Shown piece after piece: positions 54,901-61,836 of a stretch of 64,000 nucleotides of DNA. Below the pieces are notes generated by a model. That model worked only from the letters and a program-made list of their open reading frames with translations, was not told the DNA's origin and made no database searches. The translations under genes and the position numbers were made by a program. Each line of letters starts with the position of its first letter. Position 1 is the stretch's first letter. Source of the DNA: VKMB-3413 sp041027365. Lineage in GTDB: Bacteria; Pseudomonadota; Alphaproteobacteria; Rhizobiales; Rhizobiaceae. The DNA is taken from positions 186,001 to 250,000 of the forward strand of contig NZ_JBFTEH010000004.1 of assembly GCF_041027365.1 (NCBI RefSeq), read 5' to 3'.

Positions 54901-55201
54901 ATTTCCGCGACTTGGTGGCCGGCTTGTCCGCGTCTCCCCGGCGCGCCTCAGGCGCGTCCCGGTGCCCGCGGTCCGGCATGGCTTCGGCGTCCGCCGTCTT
55001 CTCGGCATCGGTCTCGGCAGCGCGGGCGATCTCGTCGGCCCAGCCGGAAACGGGGCCGGAGAACGCCTCCGACGCGTCGAAGGACGCCTGCGGCGCCTCC
55101 TCAAAGCCGCTGCCGGGGCCGCGCCCGGCGGGCCGGATCGGCTCGGCCGCGTCGGTGAAGTCGGTGATCGGGCTGCGGCGGGATTTCTTCGGGGGAGCCA
55201 T
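51968..55201 (-). CDS. uvrB: Excinuclease ABC subunit B, with long N- and C-terminal extensions
   Basis: DNA-damage recognition helicase of nucleotide excision repair, 1,077 residues against about 670 in E. coli. The core (about 195-850) is intact: DYTPQGDQPTAIADLVAGI, Walker A GVTGSGKTFTVANV, the beta-hairpin FVSYYDYYQPEAYVPRSDTY, NRPLRFEEWNAMRPQTVAVS, LVTVLTKRMAEDLTEYL, VLVGINLLREGLDIPE and a UVR motif (LEALEKQMRDAAADLDFETA). An acidic, low-complexity N-terminal extension of about 190 residues and a C-terminal tail of about 225 residues (rich in proline, lysine, arginine) are added. Part of the tail (SSPPRGEGPGRGMRG, and SPPAGEMSGRTEG) is translated palindromic repeat. The ATG at 55201 is chosen because MAPPKKSRRSPITDF is a good start. 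Confidence 0.95.
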   Translation of the reverse strand: MAPPKKSRRSPITDFTDAAEPIRPAGRGPGSGFEEAPQASFDASEAFSGPVSGWADEIARAAETDAEKTADAEAMPDRGHRDAPEARRGDADKPATKSRKSLAEVNGPKRPMKSARGTSMGGTTDPKQRAAAGLNPVAGLDISLEDAKGLPQGGVTATVQALQDLIASGNPLHKNGELWVPHRPARPEKSEGGVPLKIASDYTPQGDQPTAIADLVAGIADHDQTQVLLGVTGSGKTFTVANVIERTQRPALILAPNKTLAAQLYGEFKAFFPDNAVEYFVSYYDYYQPEAYVPRSDTYIEKESSINEQIDRMRHAATRALLERDDVIIVASVSCIYGIGSVETYTAMTFQMAVGDRLDQRQLLADLVAQQYKRRDMDFTRGSFRVRGDTIEIFPAHLEDRAWRISLFGDEIEAIHEFDPLTGQKTDNLKSVKIYANSHYVTPRPTLQQAVKSIKEELRLRLAELERAGRLLEAQRLEQRTRFDIEMIEATGSCNGIENYSRYLTGRRPGDPPPTLFEYLPDNALVFIDESHVTIPQIGAMYRGDFRRKATLAEYGFRLPSCMDNRPLRFEEWNAMRPQTVAVSATPGPWELEESGGVFAEQVIRPTGLTDPPVEVRPARSQVDDLLGEIRETVAKGYRVLVTVLTKRMAEDLTEYLHEQGVRVRYMHSDIDTLERIEIIRDLRLGAFDVLVGINLLREGLDIPECGLVAILDADKEGFLRSETSLIQTIGRAARNVDGKVILYGDQVTGSMERAIAETNRRREKQEAFNAEHGITPQSVKAKIADILDSYYEKDHVRVDVQGLADAGALVGNNLRAHLEALEKQMRDAAADLDFETAARLRDEIKKLQAKELEFGPDAGHTDGTGWGEGADAASSPPRGEGPGRGMRGAKRGASDRSADAATPDTLAAAAELEEELISPVTGKSKYGRQAKRDRQSAEPARFGPRGEPLKPRGSGDAAAPASLFRKPSLDDMGPGTDTAVPNRPSLFRKNTLDEMTVGRTEKPTGKTPPKKPAPATQPISPPAGEMSGRTEGDAPRSAPDDSPAPIRRERIGRGSYEDEGEQKRKRRPTKTGRPGR
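52105..52150. repeat. Palindromic repeat element inside uvrB tail
   Basis: The sequence tgccggacatctcccccgca and ggggggagatcggctggg forms a palindrome of the same type as the intergenic elements. It is in frame within the uvrB C-terminal tail (coding SPPAGEMSG). Confidence 0.6.
52535..52580. repeat. Palindromic repeat element inside uvrB tail, second copy
   Basis: The sequence cccctcatccccctgccggg then accttctccccgggggggag and aag matches the intergenic family at 46675 and 48283. It is read in frame (SSPPRGEGPGRGMRG) just after the UVR domain. Confidence 0.7.
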
Positions 55202-55456
55202 GGCGGAACATATAGAGACCACGGGGCGGGGATGGAAGCGGGGCCGACGGGACTCTTCGTCCCGCCGCGGCCGGGCGCGGCCGACTGCCGGGCGGCGGGC
55301 GGGGGCGTCCAACCGGTGCGGCTCGTCATCGGCCGCCGCCGGTTCGTCTCCGCGGCGAAGCGCGGGCGTCGGACGGCAACCACAACTCCATATTGCAAGC
55401 CTGCCGCGAACGGCGTAATCTTCCGCAGCGTCAATTGGGCCAGGGAGGCGACAGCG

Positions 55457-57007
55457 GTGGTCACGCGCAGGAACGTCTACGCACTCGGCGGCGATTGGGC
55501 CGAGCCGATCCTCTGGTACGCCCGGGGCGTCGCCGCCATGAAGGCGCGTCCGCTCGCCGAGCCGACCAGCTGGCGCTTCTACGGCGCGATCCACGGTTTC
55601 GACTCCGACCTCTGGCAGCAACTCGGCTATCTCGATCCGAACGATCCGCTGCCGAGCGATCCGCTCGTCCAGGAGTTCTGGCGGCAGTGCCAGCACGGCA
55701 GCTGGTACTTCCTGCCCTGGCATCGCGGTTACCTCATCGCCTTCGAGGCCAATGTCCGCGCCGCGATCGCCGATCTCGGCGGCCCGGCGGCGTGGGCGCT
55801 GCCGTACTGGAACTATTTCGGCACCGGCCAGTCGGCTTTGCCGCCGGCCTTCGCCTCGCCGGACTGGCCCGACGGGCAGGGCGACAATCCCCTGTTCGTG
55901 TCGCAGCGCTATGGTCCGAACAACGACGGCAATGTCTTCGTGCCGATCGACGGGGTGAATCTCGACGCGCTCGGCGATCCCGAGTTCGAGGGAACGGCGA
56001 GCGGCGGTAGTACCGGCTTCGGCGGCGTCGATACGGGCTTCTCGCACGGGGGCAATGTCTTCGGCGGGCTGGAGTCGCAGCCCCACAACAACGTCCATGT
56101 TCTGGTCGGCGGTGCCGATCCGCAGGCGCCCGGCCTGCTGGGCCTGATGACGGACCCGGATACCGCGGGCCTCGATCCGATCTTTTGGCTGCATCACGCC
56201 AATATCGACCGGCTGTGGGCGTCCTGGCGCCGGGATCCGCAGCATGTCGACCCGAACAGTCCGAACTGGGTGGACGGGCCGGCCAGGATCGGCGAACGGG
56301 CGTTCTCCATGCCGATGCCCGGGGGCGAGACCTATGATTACACGCCGGGCGAGATGTCGGATCTCGCCGCCCTCGGCTATGACTATGACGACCTGACGCC
56401 CGGCGCGGCGGCGCCGCAGCCGGTGCCGCCGGCACAGCGTCTGGCGCGGCTCGGCATCGCCCCGCAGGCGGCCGCGGCAATGGTGGGAGCACGGCAGGTG
56501 GCACAGGCGCAAACGGTCGAAATGGTGGGGGCGAACGACCACCCCATGTCGCTGTCGGGCGGCGACATGCAGACCAGCGTGAAGCTCGACGACGGCATGC
56601 GCAGCAAGGTGGTGACGAGCTTTGCCGCGGCGGCCGCGCCGGGCGCATCGCCGTCCGCACCGGACCGGATGTTCCTCAACCTCGAAAATGTGACCGGGGT
56701 CGCCGACGCGACGACGCTGAAGGTCTATCTCGGGCTGCCGGAAGGCGCCGATCCCGCCGATCATCCCGACCATCTCGCGGGCAGCGTGTCGCTGTTCGGG
56801 GTGCGCAAGGCGACGGTGGGCGAAGGGGAGCATGCCGGGCAGGGCCTGACTTTCGTCCTCGAGGTCACCAAGATCGTCGACGCGATGCATCTCGCCAACC
56901 GGTTCGACGCCGAGCAGCTGCCGGTGCGGATCGTGCCGATGAACCCGGTGCCGGACGCCGCGAAGGTCAGCATCGGCCGCGTCAGCCTGTTCCGCCAGGG
57001 CGGCTGA
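55457..57007 (+). CDS. Tyrosinase family copper protein (polyphenol oxidase type)
   Basis: A 516-residue type-3 copper enzyme, expected to oxidise phenols. CuA histidines are H46 (GAIHGFDSDLW), H80 (QCQHGSWYFLPW) and H89 (PWHRGYLIAFE). CuB histidines are H210 and H214 (QPHNNVHVLVGG) and H246 (DPIFWLHHANIDRLW). After a proline/alanine linker, the C-terminal 130 residues (DRMFLNLENVTGVADATTLK, VSLFGVRKATVGEG, KVSIGRVSLFRQ) look like the beta domain of plant polyphenol oxidases. There is no signal peptide in this reading. GGGAGG lies eight bases before the GTG at 55457. The frame is open for 3.5 kb upstream, but that is antisense to uvrB. The next gene, 13 bases on, is a DUF2182 membrane protein. 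Confidence 0.9.
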   Translation: MVTRRNVYALGGDWAEPILWYARGVAAMKARPLAEPTSWRFYGAIHGFDSDLWQQLGYLDPNDPLPSDPLVQEFWRQCQHGSWYFLPWHRGYLIAFEANVRAAIADLGGPAAWALPYWNYFGTGQSALPPAFASPDWPDGQGDNPLFVSQRYGPNNDGNVFVPIDGVNLDALGDPEFEGTASGGSTGFGGVDTGFSHGGNVFGGLESQPHNNVHVLVGGADPQAPGLLGLMTDPDTAGLDPIFWLHHANIDRLWASWRRDPQHVDPNSPNWVDGPARIGERAFSMPMPGGETYDYTPGEMSDLAALGYDYDDLTPGAAAPQPVPPAQRLARLGIAPQAAAAMVGARQVAQAQTVEMVGANDHPMSLSGGDMQTSVKLDDGMRSKVVTSFAAAAAPGASPSAPDRMFLNLENVTGVADATTLKVYLGLPEGADPADHPDHLAGSVSLFGVRKATVGEGEHAGQGLTFVLEVTKIVDAMHLANRFDAEQLPVRIVPMNPVPDAAKVSIGRVSLFRQGG

Positions 57008-57020
57008 CCGGATCCGGCCG

Positions 57021-57842
57021 ATGACCCGCGCGGGCCGCGAACGGCTGACGGTCCAGCTGCCGCTCTGGCTGATCGCGGCGGTGGCCTGGGCCGGCATGGT
57101 CGCCGCGGCGAGCGGCGTCGCGCTTCCGGCGATCTGCTCGGTCGCTTCGGCCTCGGCCGCGTCTCCCTTCGCGGTGACGGTCACGCTGCCCACCCGGGCA
57201 TCGCTCGACCTCGCCTTGGCGCTCAACCCGCCGGCAGGCCTGCTCGCCGGCTTCGCGCTGATGCTCGCAGGCATGATGGCTCCGCTTCTGGGGGCGCCGC
57301 TGCGCCATGTGCGCGACCGGAGCTTTCCGCGTCGGCGGACGAGGGCCGTCGGGCTTTTTCTCGCCGGCTACGGCGCGGTCTGGGTGCAGGCCGGCATTGT
57401 CCTTCTCGCGCTGACGCTGGGCGTGCGACTGGTGCTTCCGGCATCGATGCTGCCGTTGCTGGCCGGGCTCGTCGGGGCCTTCGTCTGGCAGGCATCGCCG
57501 GCCAAGCAGCGCTGTCTCAACCGCTGCCACGCCGCGGTCCCGCTGGCGCCCTTCGGCCGCACGGCCGACCTGTCCGTCCTTCGGTACGGTGTGGTGCATG
57601 GCCTGTGGTGCATCGGCGCATGCTGGGCGCTGATGCTGCTGCCGCTCCTGGCAACCGGCGGCCATCTCGCAGTCATGGCCGCCGTCTCGCTCTGGCTGCT
57701 CGCCGAGCGGCTCGAGGGGCCGCAGCCGCCGCGCTGGCGGCTTCGCGTGCCTGCCAAGGCTCTCCTGCTCGCGACCACGGCCCTACGTCCGCGCGGGCAG
57801 GGACCACGGCCGGGCGGGGCCGCCTTCAGCCGAGGTCGGTGA
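57021..57842 (+). CDS. DUF2182 family integral membrane protein
   Basis: A 273-residue membrane protein with five or six hydrophobic segments. It matches DUF2182 (predicted metal-binding membrane protein): LMLAGMMAPLLGAPLRHVRD, AGYGAVWVQAGIVLLAL, the loop VWQASPAKQRCLNRCHAAVP with two cysteines and a histidine, and GVVHGLWCIGACWALMLLPL. The C-terminal 35 residues are basic. It starts 13 bases after the tyrosinase stop, so the pair is an operon. The cysteine/histidine loop suggests a metal-handling role, perhaps copper for the tyrosinase; this is inference. Confidence 0.87.
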   Translation: MTRAGRERLTVQLPLWLIAAVAWAGMVAAASGVALPAICSVASASAASPFAVTVTLPTRASLDLALALNPPAGLLAGFALMLAGMMAPLLGAPLRHVRDRSFPRRRTRAVGLFLAGYGAVWVQAGIVLLALTLGVRLVLPASMLPLLAGLVGAFVWQASPAKQRCLNRCHAAVPLAPFGRTADLSVLRYGVVHGLWCIGACWALMLLPLLATGGHLAVMAAVSLWLLAERLEGPQPPRWRLRVPAKALLLATTALRPRGQGPRPGGAAFSRGR

Positions 57843-58313
57843 GCCGCGGCTTCAGAGCCTCGATCAGCCAACCGTCCGCCGACCCGCAGTCGTCCGGCCG
57901 CCTCCGCTGCGGTCGGCGGCAGTTCAGCCCGGGCGGGGAGGCCGAGGCGCCTCGCCCCGTCGGCTCGGCACTGTCGGCGGCCTCGACGGCGGAGGCGCCC
58001 ACCGGCGCCGCGGGATAGCGAGAGCATTTTCAGTGAAGGCCGGATCGGCTTCCGCGCTCGGACAATGCGAAAGACAAGACGACAGAGCGTTCTCGGTGAA
58101 CTCACGCTCGCCGGAAACGCTCTAGCGTATTCCGCAGGGTGAATGCGGTGCAGCAGGCCTTTGTTGTGACGACACAAGAATCCGCCTTCTTATTCCTTCA
58201 AAATTTGCTAAAATGTCGCACCCCCGAAAGGAAGAAATGTCCTGTCGCCAGATCAGCGGCAGGAATGGGCACCTGTTTGCTTCCGGCTCCTGGGGTGCTT
58301 GGGAGGAAATGAC
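57843..58313. other. Intergenic region with rhizobial repeat and putative operator
   Basis: About 470 bases. It includes the repeat at 58019-58127 (listed separately). Downstream, an inverted repeat TTGTG-ACGA-CACAA (58164-58177) and an AT-rich stretch (58178-58225) probably belong to the promoter of the DUF1097 gene. No gene is supported before that. Confidence 0.45.
58019..58127. repeat. Hyphomicrobiales agagcattttc...gctctag interspersed repeat
   Basis: It starts gcgagagcattttcagtgaa, continues gccggatcggcttccgcg and gacaatgcgaaagacaagac, then agagcgttctcggtgaac and ends ggaaacgctctagcg. The order (agagcatttt, a CGG half-palindrome, aatgcg-aaa-aa, agagcgttt, gctctag) is that of a repeat widespread between genes of Rhizobiales. 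Function unknown. Confidence 0.6.
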
Positions 58314-58856
58314 ATGCCACTTCTGACTGCTCTCGCCATCAGCATCGGCGTCCTCGGCGGCCTCGCGACCTGGGCCTTCGTCGGGCCGGCGGCCGGCGTC
58401 GGCCTGCAGATCTGGGCGGCCTTCGTCGCCTGGGCGGCCTTCTACCACTCCGGCGGCAAGACGGCCGCCCTGCGCAGCAACGTCCCCGCCCACATTCTCG
58501 GCGCCGTGATCGGCTGGCTGGCCCTGGTCGGCACGACCAGCCTCGCCGGCCGGCTCGGAGTCCCGGCCGCGGCGGGCATCTGCGTCGCGATCGGCGCGGC
58601 GGCCATGGTCTTCGCGGCCAACCTGCCGATGTTCGCCTCGATCCCGTCGAGCGTCTACGGCTTCGCCTGCGTCGCCGCCTATGCGCTGCTCGCGAACAAG
58701 CTCGGCACGCTCTATGCCGGCAACATCGTCGACAACCCGCTGATCAACATCGTCGCCTCGATGGTGATCGGCTCGGTGCTCGGCTACCTCTCGGAGGCGA
58801 TCGGCGTGGCGCTCAGCCGGCCGACCCCGACGCCGAAGGCGCCCGCAAGGGCCTGA
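58314..58856 (+). CDS. DUF1097 family membrane protein
   Basis: A 180-residue inner-membrane protein with five or six hydrophobic segments: LLTALAISIGVLGGLATWAF, GVGLQIWAAFVAWAAFYHSG, NVPAHILGAVIGWLALV, FAANLPMFASIPSSVYGFAC and NPLINIVASMVIGSVLGYLS. The pattern, with GG-K in the first loop (YHSGGKTAALRSN), fits DUF1097 (YcdZ-like, also near urea/ammonia-channel companions). The function is not established. GGGAGGAA precedes the ATG at 58314. Confidence 0.88.
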   Translation: MPLLTALAISIGVLGGLATWAFVGPAAGVGLQIWAAFVAWAAFYHSGGKTAALRSNVPAHILGAVIGWLALVGTTSLAGRLGVPAAAGICVAIGAAAMVFAANLPMFASIPSSVYGFACVAAYALLANKLGTLYAGNIVDNPLINIVASMVIGSVLGYLSEAIGVALSRPTPTPKAPARA

Positions 58857-58982
58857 GCCGCAGCGACGCGCCGCGGCCGGGGCACGAACCCCGGGCGCGG
58901 ACAGGGCCGACCCGTCGGCAACGGGCGGAACCGGGCGCGCGCGAAACCTGCGCCCGGCGTCCGGCTGCCCGGTTCGCGAAGC

Positions 58983-61226
58983 CTACGCTTCCAGCGTCCG
59001 GCGGATCTTCTCCGGCGACAGCGGCAGGTCGCGGATGCGCTTGCCGGTGGCGTCGGCGAAGCTGTTGGCGATCGCCGCGGCGGTGGGCCCTTGCGAGCCT
59101 TCTCCCGTGCCGAGGAAGGGCTCGCCCGGCCGGTCGACGATGTGCACCTCGACGGCGCCCGGCACCGCCGGGAAGCGCAGGATCGGATAGCTCGCCCAGT
59201 CGCGGCTAAGGATCTCCTGCGTGGAGTAGTCGACCTCCTCGTAGAGCGTCCAGCTGGCCGACTGGACGATGCCACCCTCGGTCTGGTTGCGGATGCCGTC
59301 GGGATTGACCGCCTCGCCGCTGTCGGTGGCCGCGACCGCGCGCAGGATGCGCACGTGGCCGGCCTCGCGCTCGACCTCCATCTCCAGCGCGATGGCGCAG
59401 TAGACAGCGAGGTTCTTGTAGCGGGCATAGGCGAAGCCGCGGCCGTGGCCGGGCCCCTTGCGCTGCCAGTCCTTCCAGCCGAACTTCTCGGCGGCGAGGT
59501 TGATGACGTCGCGGCCGCGGGGGTCGGTGAGGTTCTGCAGCCGGAACTCGACGGGGTCGATCTTCGCTGCCAGCGCCAGCTCGTCCATGAAGCTTTCGAG
59601 CGAGAAGACGTTCATGTAGGCGCCGAGCGAGCGCATCGCCGATGCCCTGAGCGGCATCTGGGCGATGAAGTGCTTGGTGACGCGCGAGTTCGGGAAGTCG
59701 TAGCCGGGCACGGCGTTGCGGTCGCCGCCGCCGGCCGGCTGCGGAATCGGGTCGGGATAGGGCGCCTGGAACGGCTTGGCGATGAGGTTGGCCGCAAGCA
59801 GGCTGCCGGCCGGGCCGGGGCGCGTGGTGTGCGGCGTCGACCAGACGTCGTACACCCAGTCGGTGATCTTGCCGGAGCCGTCGAGCGTCGCGCTCGCCTC
59901 GACTACCATGGCGGAGCCGTAGGGCTCCCAGCGGTGCTCCTGCTCGCGCATCCACTGCACGCGCACGGGCGTTCCGGGGATCTTGGTGGCCAGCAGCGCC
60001 GCGTCGGCGGCGGCGTCGTCGGCGCCGTTGTGGCCGTAGCAGCCGGCGCCTTCCATGTGGATGACCCGCACCTTGTCCTGCGGCATGCCGACCATTTCGG
60101 CGATGGCGTCGCGGTCGGGATAGGCGCCCTGGGTATGGCTCCAGACGGTCAGCTGGTCGCCGTCGAGATGGCCGACGGCGCAGGACGGGCCGATCGAGCC
60201 GTGCAGCTGGTAAGGGCGGTGATAGGCGGCCTTCACCGCCGTGCCGCCACGCCCCGCGCCGACCTGGCCCTTGTCCTGGATCACCGTGTCGTGCGACGGC
60301 AGCCCCTTCAGGACGGCGTAGATCTCGTCCTTCTTCGGCAGCGCGATGCCGCCGCTCCAGCTCGCCGAGGCATCGAGGGCGTTCATCGCCCGGATTGCCT
60401 GGTATTCGCCCTTGGCGAGAACCGCGAGGTAGTTGCCGTCGCGCACGACCTTGACGACGCCGGGCATGCCCTCGGCCTTGGCCGTGTCGACCCTGGTCAG
60501 CTGCGCGCCGTAGACAGGCGGGCGAACGACGCGCGCATGCACCATGCCGGGCAGGCGCAGGTCCTGGACATAGGCGACGGCGCCGGTGAGCTTGCCTGGG
60601 ATGTCGACGCGTGGGACCGACTTGCCGATGATGGTGTTCTGCTTCGGGTCCTTCAGCGGCGAGTGCGGCCGCGCCTTGACGTGCAGCACGTCCGGTCCGA
60701 CCAGCTTGCCGTAGCTGAGCGTCTTGCCGCCGCCGGAGACGACGCCGTTCTCGACGGTCAGCTGGGTCGCCGGCATGCCCAGCTGCTCGGCAGCGCGGGC
60801 GACGAGGATGGCCCGCACCTGCGCCGCGGCGTTCATGATCGCGGTGCCGCTCTCGGACATGGAGTGGCTGGCGGCGGTGTAGCCCTCGTTCGGAGTCTCG
60901 CCGGTATCGGCGGTGTGGAGCACGATGCGTTTCAGGTCGACGTCGAGCTGTTCGGCGGCGACCTGGATCAGCGCCGTCTTGATGCCCTGGCCGAGCTCCG
61001 CCTTGCCGGTGAAGACGGCGATCGAGTCGTCCTCGCCGATGCGGATCCAGGCGTCGAGATACGGCGTGTCGGAGAGGCTGCCGGGCAGCTTGCCGGTGCC
61101 GGAGACCTTCGCCTCGGTCTTCTGCGCCTCGGCGAGGCGCGGCGACAGCGAGAAGGCGAGGACGAGTGCGCCGCCGGCGCTGAGCAGCGAGCGGCGCGAC
61201 ATGGACGGGCCGGCAAAGGCGTTCAT
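58983..61226 (-). CDS. Molybdopterin-binding subunit of xanthine dehydrogenase family (IorB-like)
   Basis: The large catalytic subunit of a molybdenum hydroxylase, 747 residues, of the IorB type in which two Ald_Xan_dh_C2 domains are fused. A Tat-type signal (SRRSLLSAGGALVLAFSLSP) begins at residue 9, so the enzyme is probably periplasmic. Cofactor-binding parts include FTGKAELGQGIKTALIQVAA, SHSMSESGTAIMNAAAQV, YGHNGADDAAADAALLATKI and the catalytic glutamate region FLGTGEGSQGPTAAAIANSF. Its ATG overlaps the iron-sulfur subunit gene stop by four bases. Substrates of relatives include isoquinoline, nicotinate and aldehydes; the real substrate here is unknown. Confidence 0.92.
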   Translation of the reverse strand: MNAFAGPSMSRRSLLSAGGALVLAFSLSPRLAEAQKTEAKVSGTGKLPGSLSDTPYLDAWIRIGEDDSIAVFTGKAELGQGIKTALIQVAAEQLDVDLKRIVLHTADTGETPNEGYTAASHSMSESGTAIMNAAAQVRAILVARAAEQLGMPATQLTVENGVVSGGGKTLSYGKLVGPDVLHVKARPHSPLKDPKQNTIIGKSVPRVDIPGKLTGAVAYVQDLRLPGMVHARVVRPPVYGAQLTRVDTAKAEGMPGVVKVVRDGNYLAVLAKGEYQAIRAMNALDASASWSGGIALPKKDEIYAVLKGLPSHDTVIQDKGQVGAGRGGTAVKAAYHRPYQLHGSIGPSCAVGHLDGDQLTVWSHTQGAYPDRDAIAEMVGMPQDKVRVIHMEGAGCYGHNGADDAAADAALLATKIPGTPVRVQWMREQEHRWEPYGSAMVVEASATLDGSGKITDWVYDVWSTPHTTRPGPAGSLLAANLIAKPFQAPYPDPIPQPAGGGDRNAVPGYDFPNSRVTKHFIAQMPLRASAMRSLGAYMNVFSLESFMDELALAAKIDPVEFRLQNLTDPRGRDVINLAAEKFGWKDWQRKGPGHGRGFAYARYKNLAVYCAIALEMEVEREAGHVRILRAVAATDSGEAVNPDGIRNQTEGGIVQSASWTLYEEVDYSTQEILSRDWASYPILRFPAVPGAVEVHIVDRPGEPFLGTGEGSQGPTAAAIANSFADATGKRIRDLPLSPEKIRRTLEA

Positions 61227-61717
61227 GTGGCGCTCCTTTCGGCGAGGGCGGCTTCGTCGGCAGGCGGCTTGCCGGCGGCGCGCCGCGCGGCACGCAGGAT
61301 GCGCATATGCGTACCGCAGCGGCAGAGATTGGTGTTGAGGTGCTCGCGGATCTCCTCCTCGCTCGGAGAGGGGTTCTCGTTCAGCATGCCCTGCGTGCGC
61401 ATGATCATCCCGGGGATGCAGTACCCGCACTGGGCCGCCTGCTCTTCGATGAACGCCGCCTGCACCGGGCCGGGATTGTCGATCGTCCCGAGGCCTTCGA
61501 GCGTCGTCACCTTGCGACCTTCGATCGCGGCGAGCGGCGTCAGGCAGGAGAAGATCGCCTGGCCGTCGAGCAGCACGGTGCAAGCGCCGCATTGGCCGAG
61601 GCCGCAGCCGAACTTGGCGCCGTTCAACTCCAGCTCGTTGCGCAGGACATAGAGCAGCGGCGTGTCGGGGGCGGTCTCGGTCGAGACCGGCTTGTCGTTG
61701 ACGGTGAACTTGGTCAT
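61223..61717 (-). CDS. 2Fe-2S subunit of molybdenum hydroxylase (IorA-like)
   Basis: A 164-residue electron-transfer subunit with two 2Fe-2S clusters. The plant-ferredoxin type cluster is in KFGCGLGQCGACTVLLDGQ plus FSCLTPL, the second cluster in AQCGYCIPGMIMRTQGML and NTNLCRCGTHMRILRA. It passes electrons from the molybdenum subunit to the cytochrome c encoded just upstream. It has no signal peptide and is probably exported by hitchhiking with the Tat-tagged large subunit. Its stop overlaps the IorB start. Confidence 0.94.
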   Translation of the reverse strand: MTKFTVNDKPVSTETAPDTPLLYVLRNELELNGAKFGCGLGQCGACTVLLDGQAIFSCLTPLAAIEGRKVTTLEGLGTIDNPGPVQAAFIEEQAAQCGYCIPGMIMRTQGMLNENPSPSEEEIREHLNTNLCRCGTHMRILRAARRAAGKPPADEAALAERSAT

Positions 61718-61836
61718 CTCGGTCGTCCTCCTCGCGGCTGCGGACGTGATCCGATCGGACCAGATCGCCTTGCCGCGGCATCCCTTTGGTATCGCACGGC
61801 CTTCCGCAAAGACCGCTTCACGGTTTCCGGATCTGG

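Noticed and set aside
51866..55456. Extension of the tyrosinase frame upstream over uvrB
   Set aside because: The stretch is antisense to uvrB, and a GGGAGG site stands exactly before the GTG at 55457.
59091..61652. 853-residue plus-strand ORF opposite iorB
   Set aside because: High-GC antisense reading; the minus strand carries a complete molybdenum hydroxylase with all motifs.
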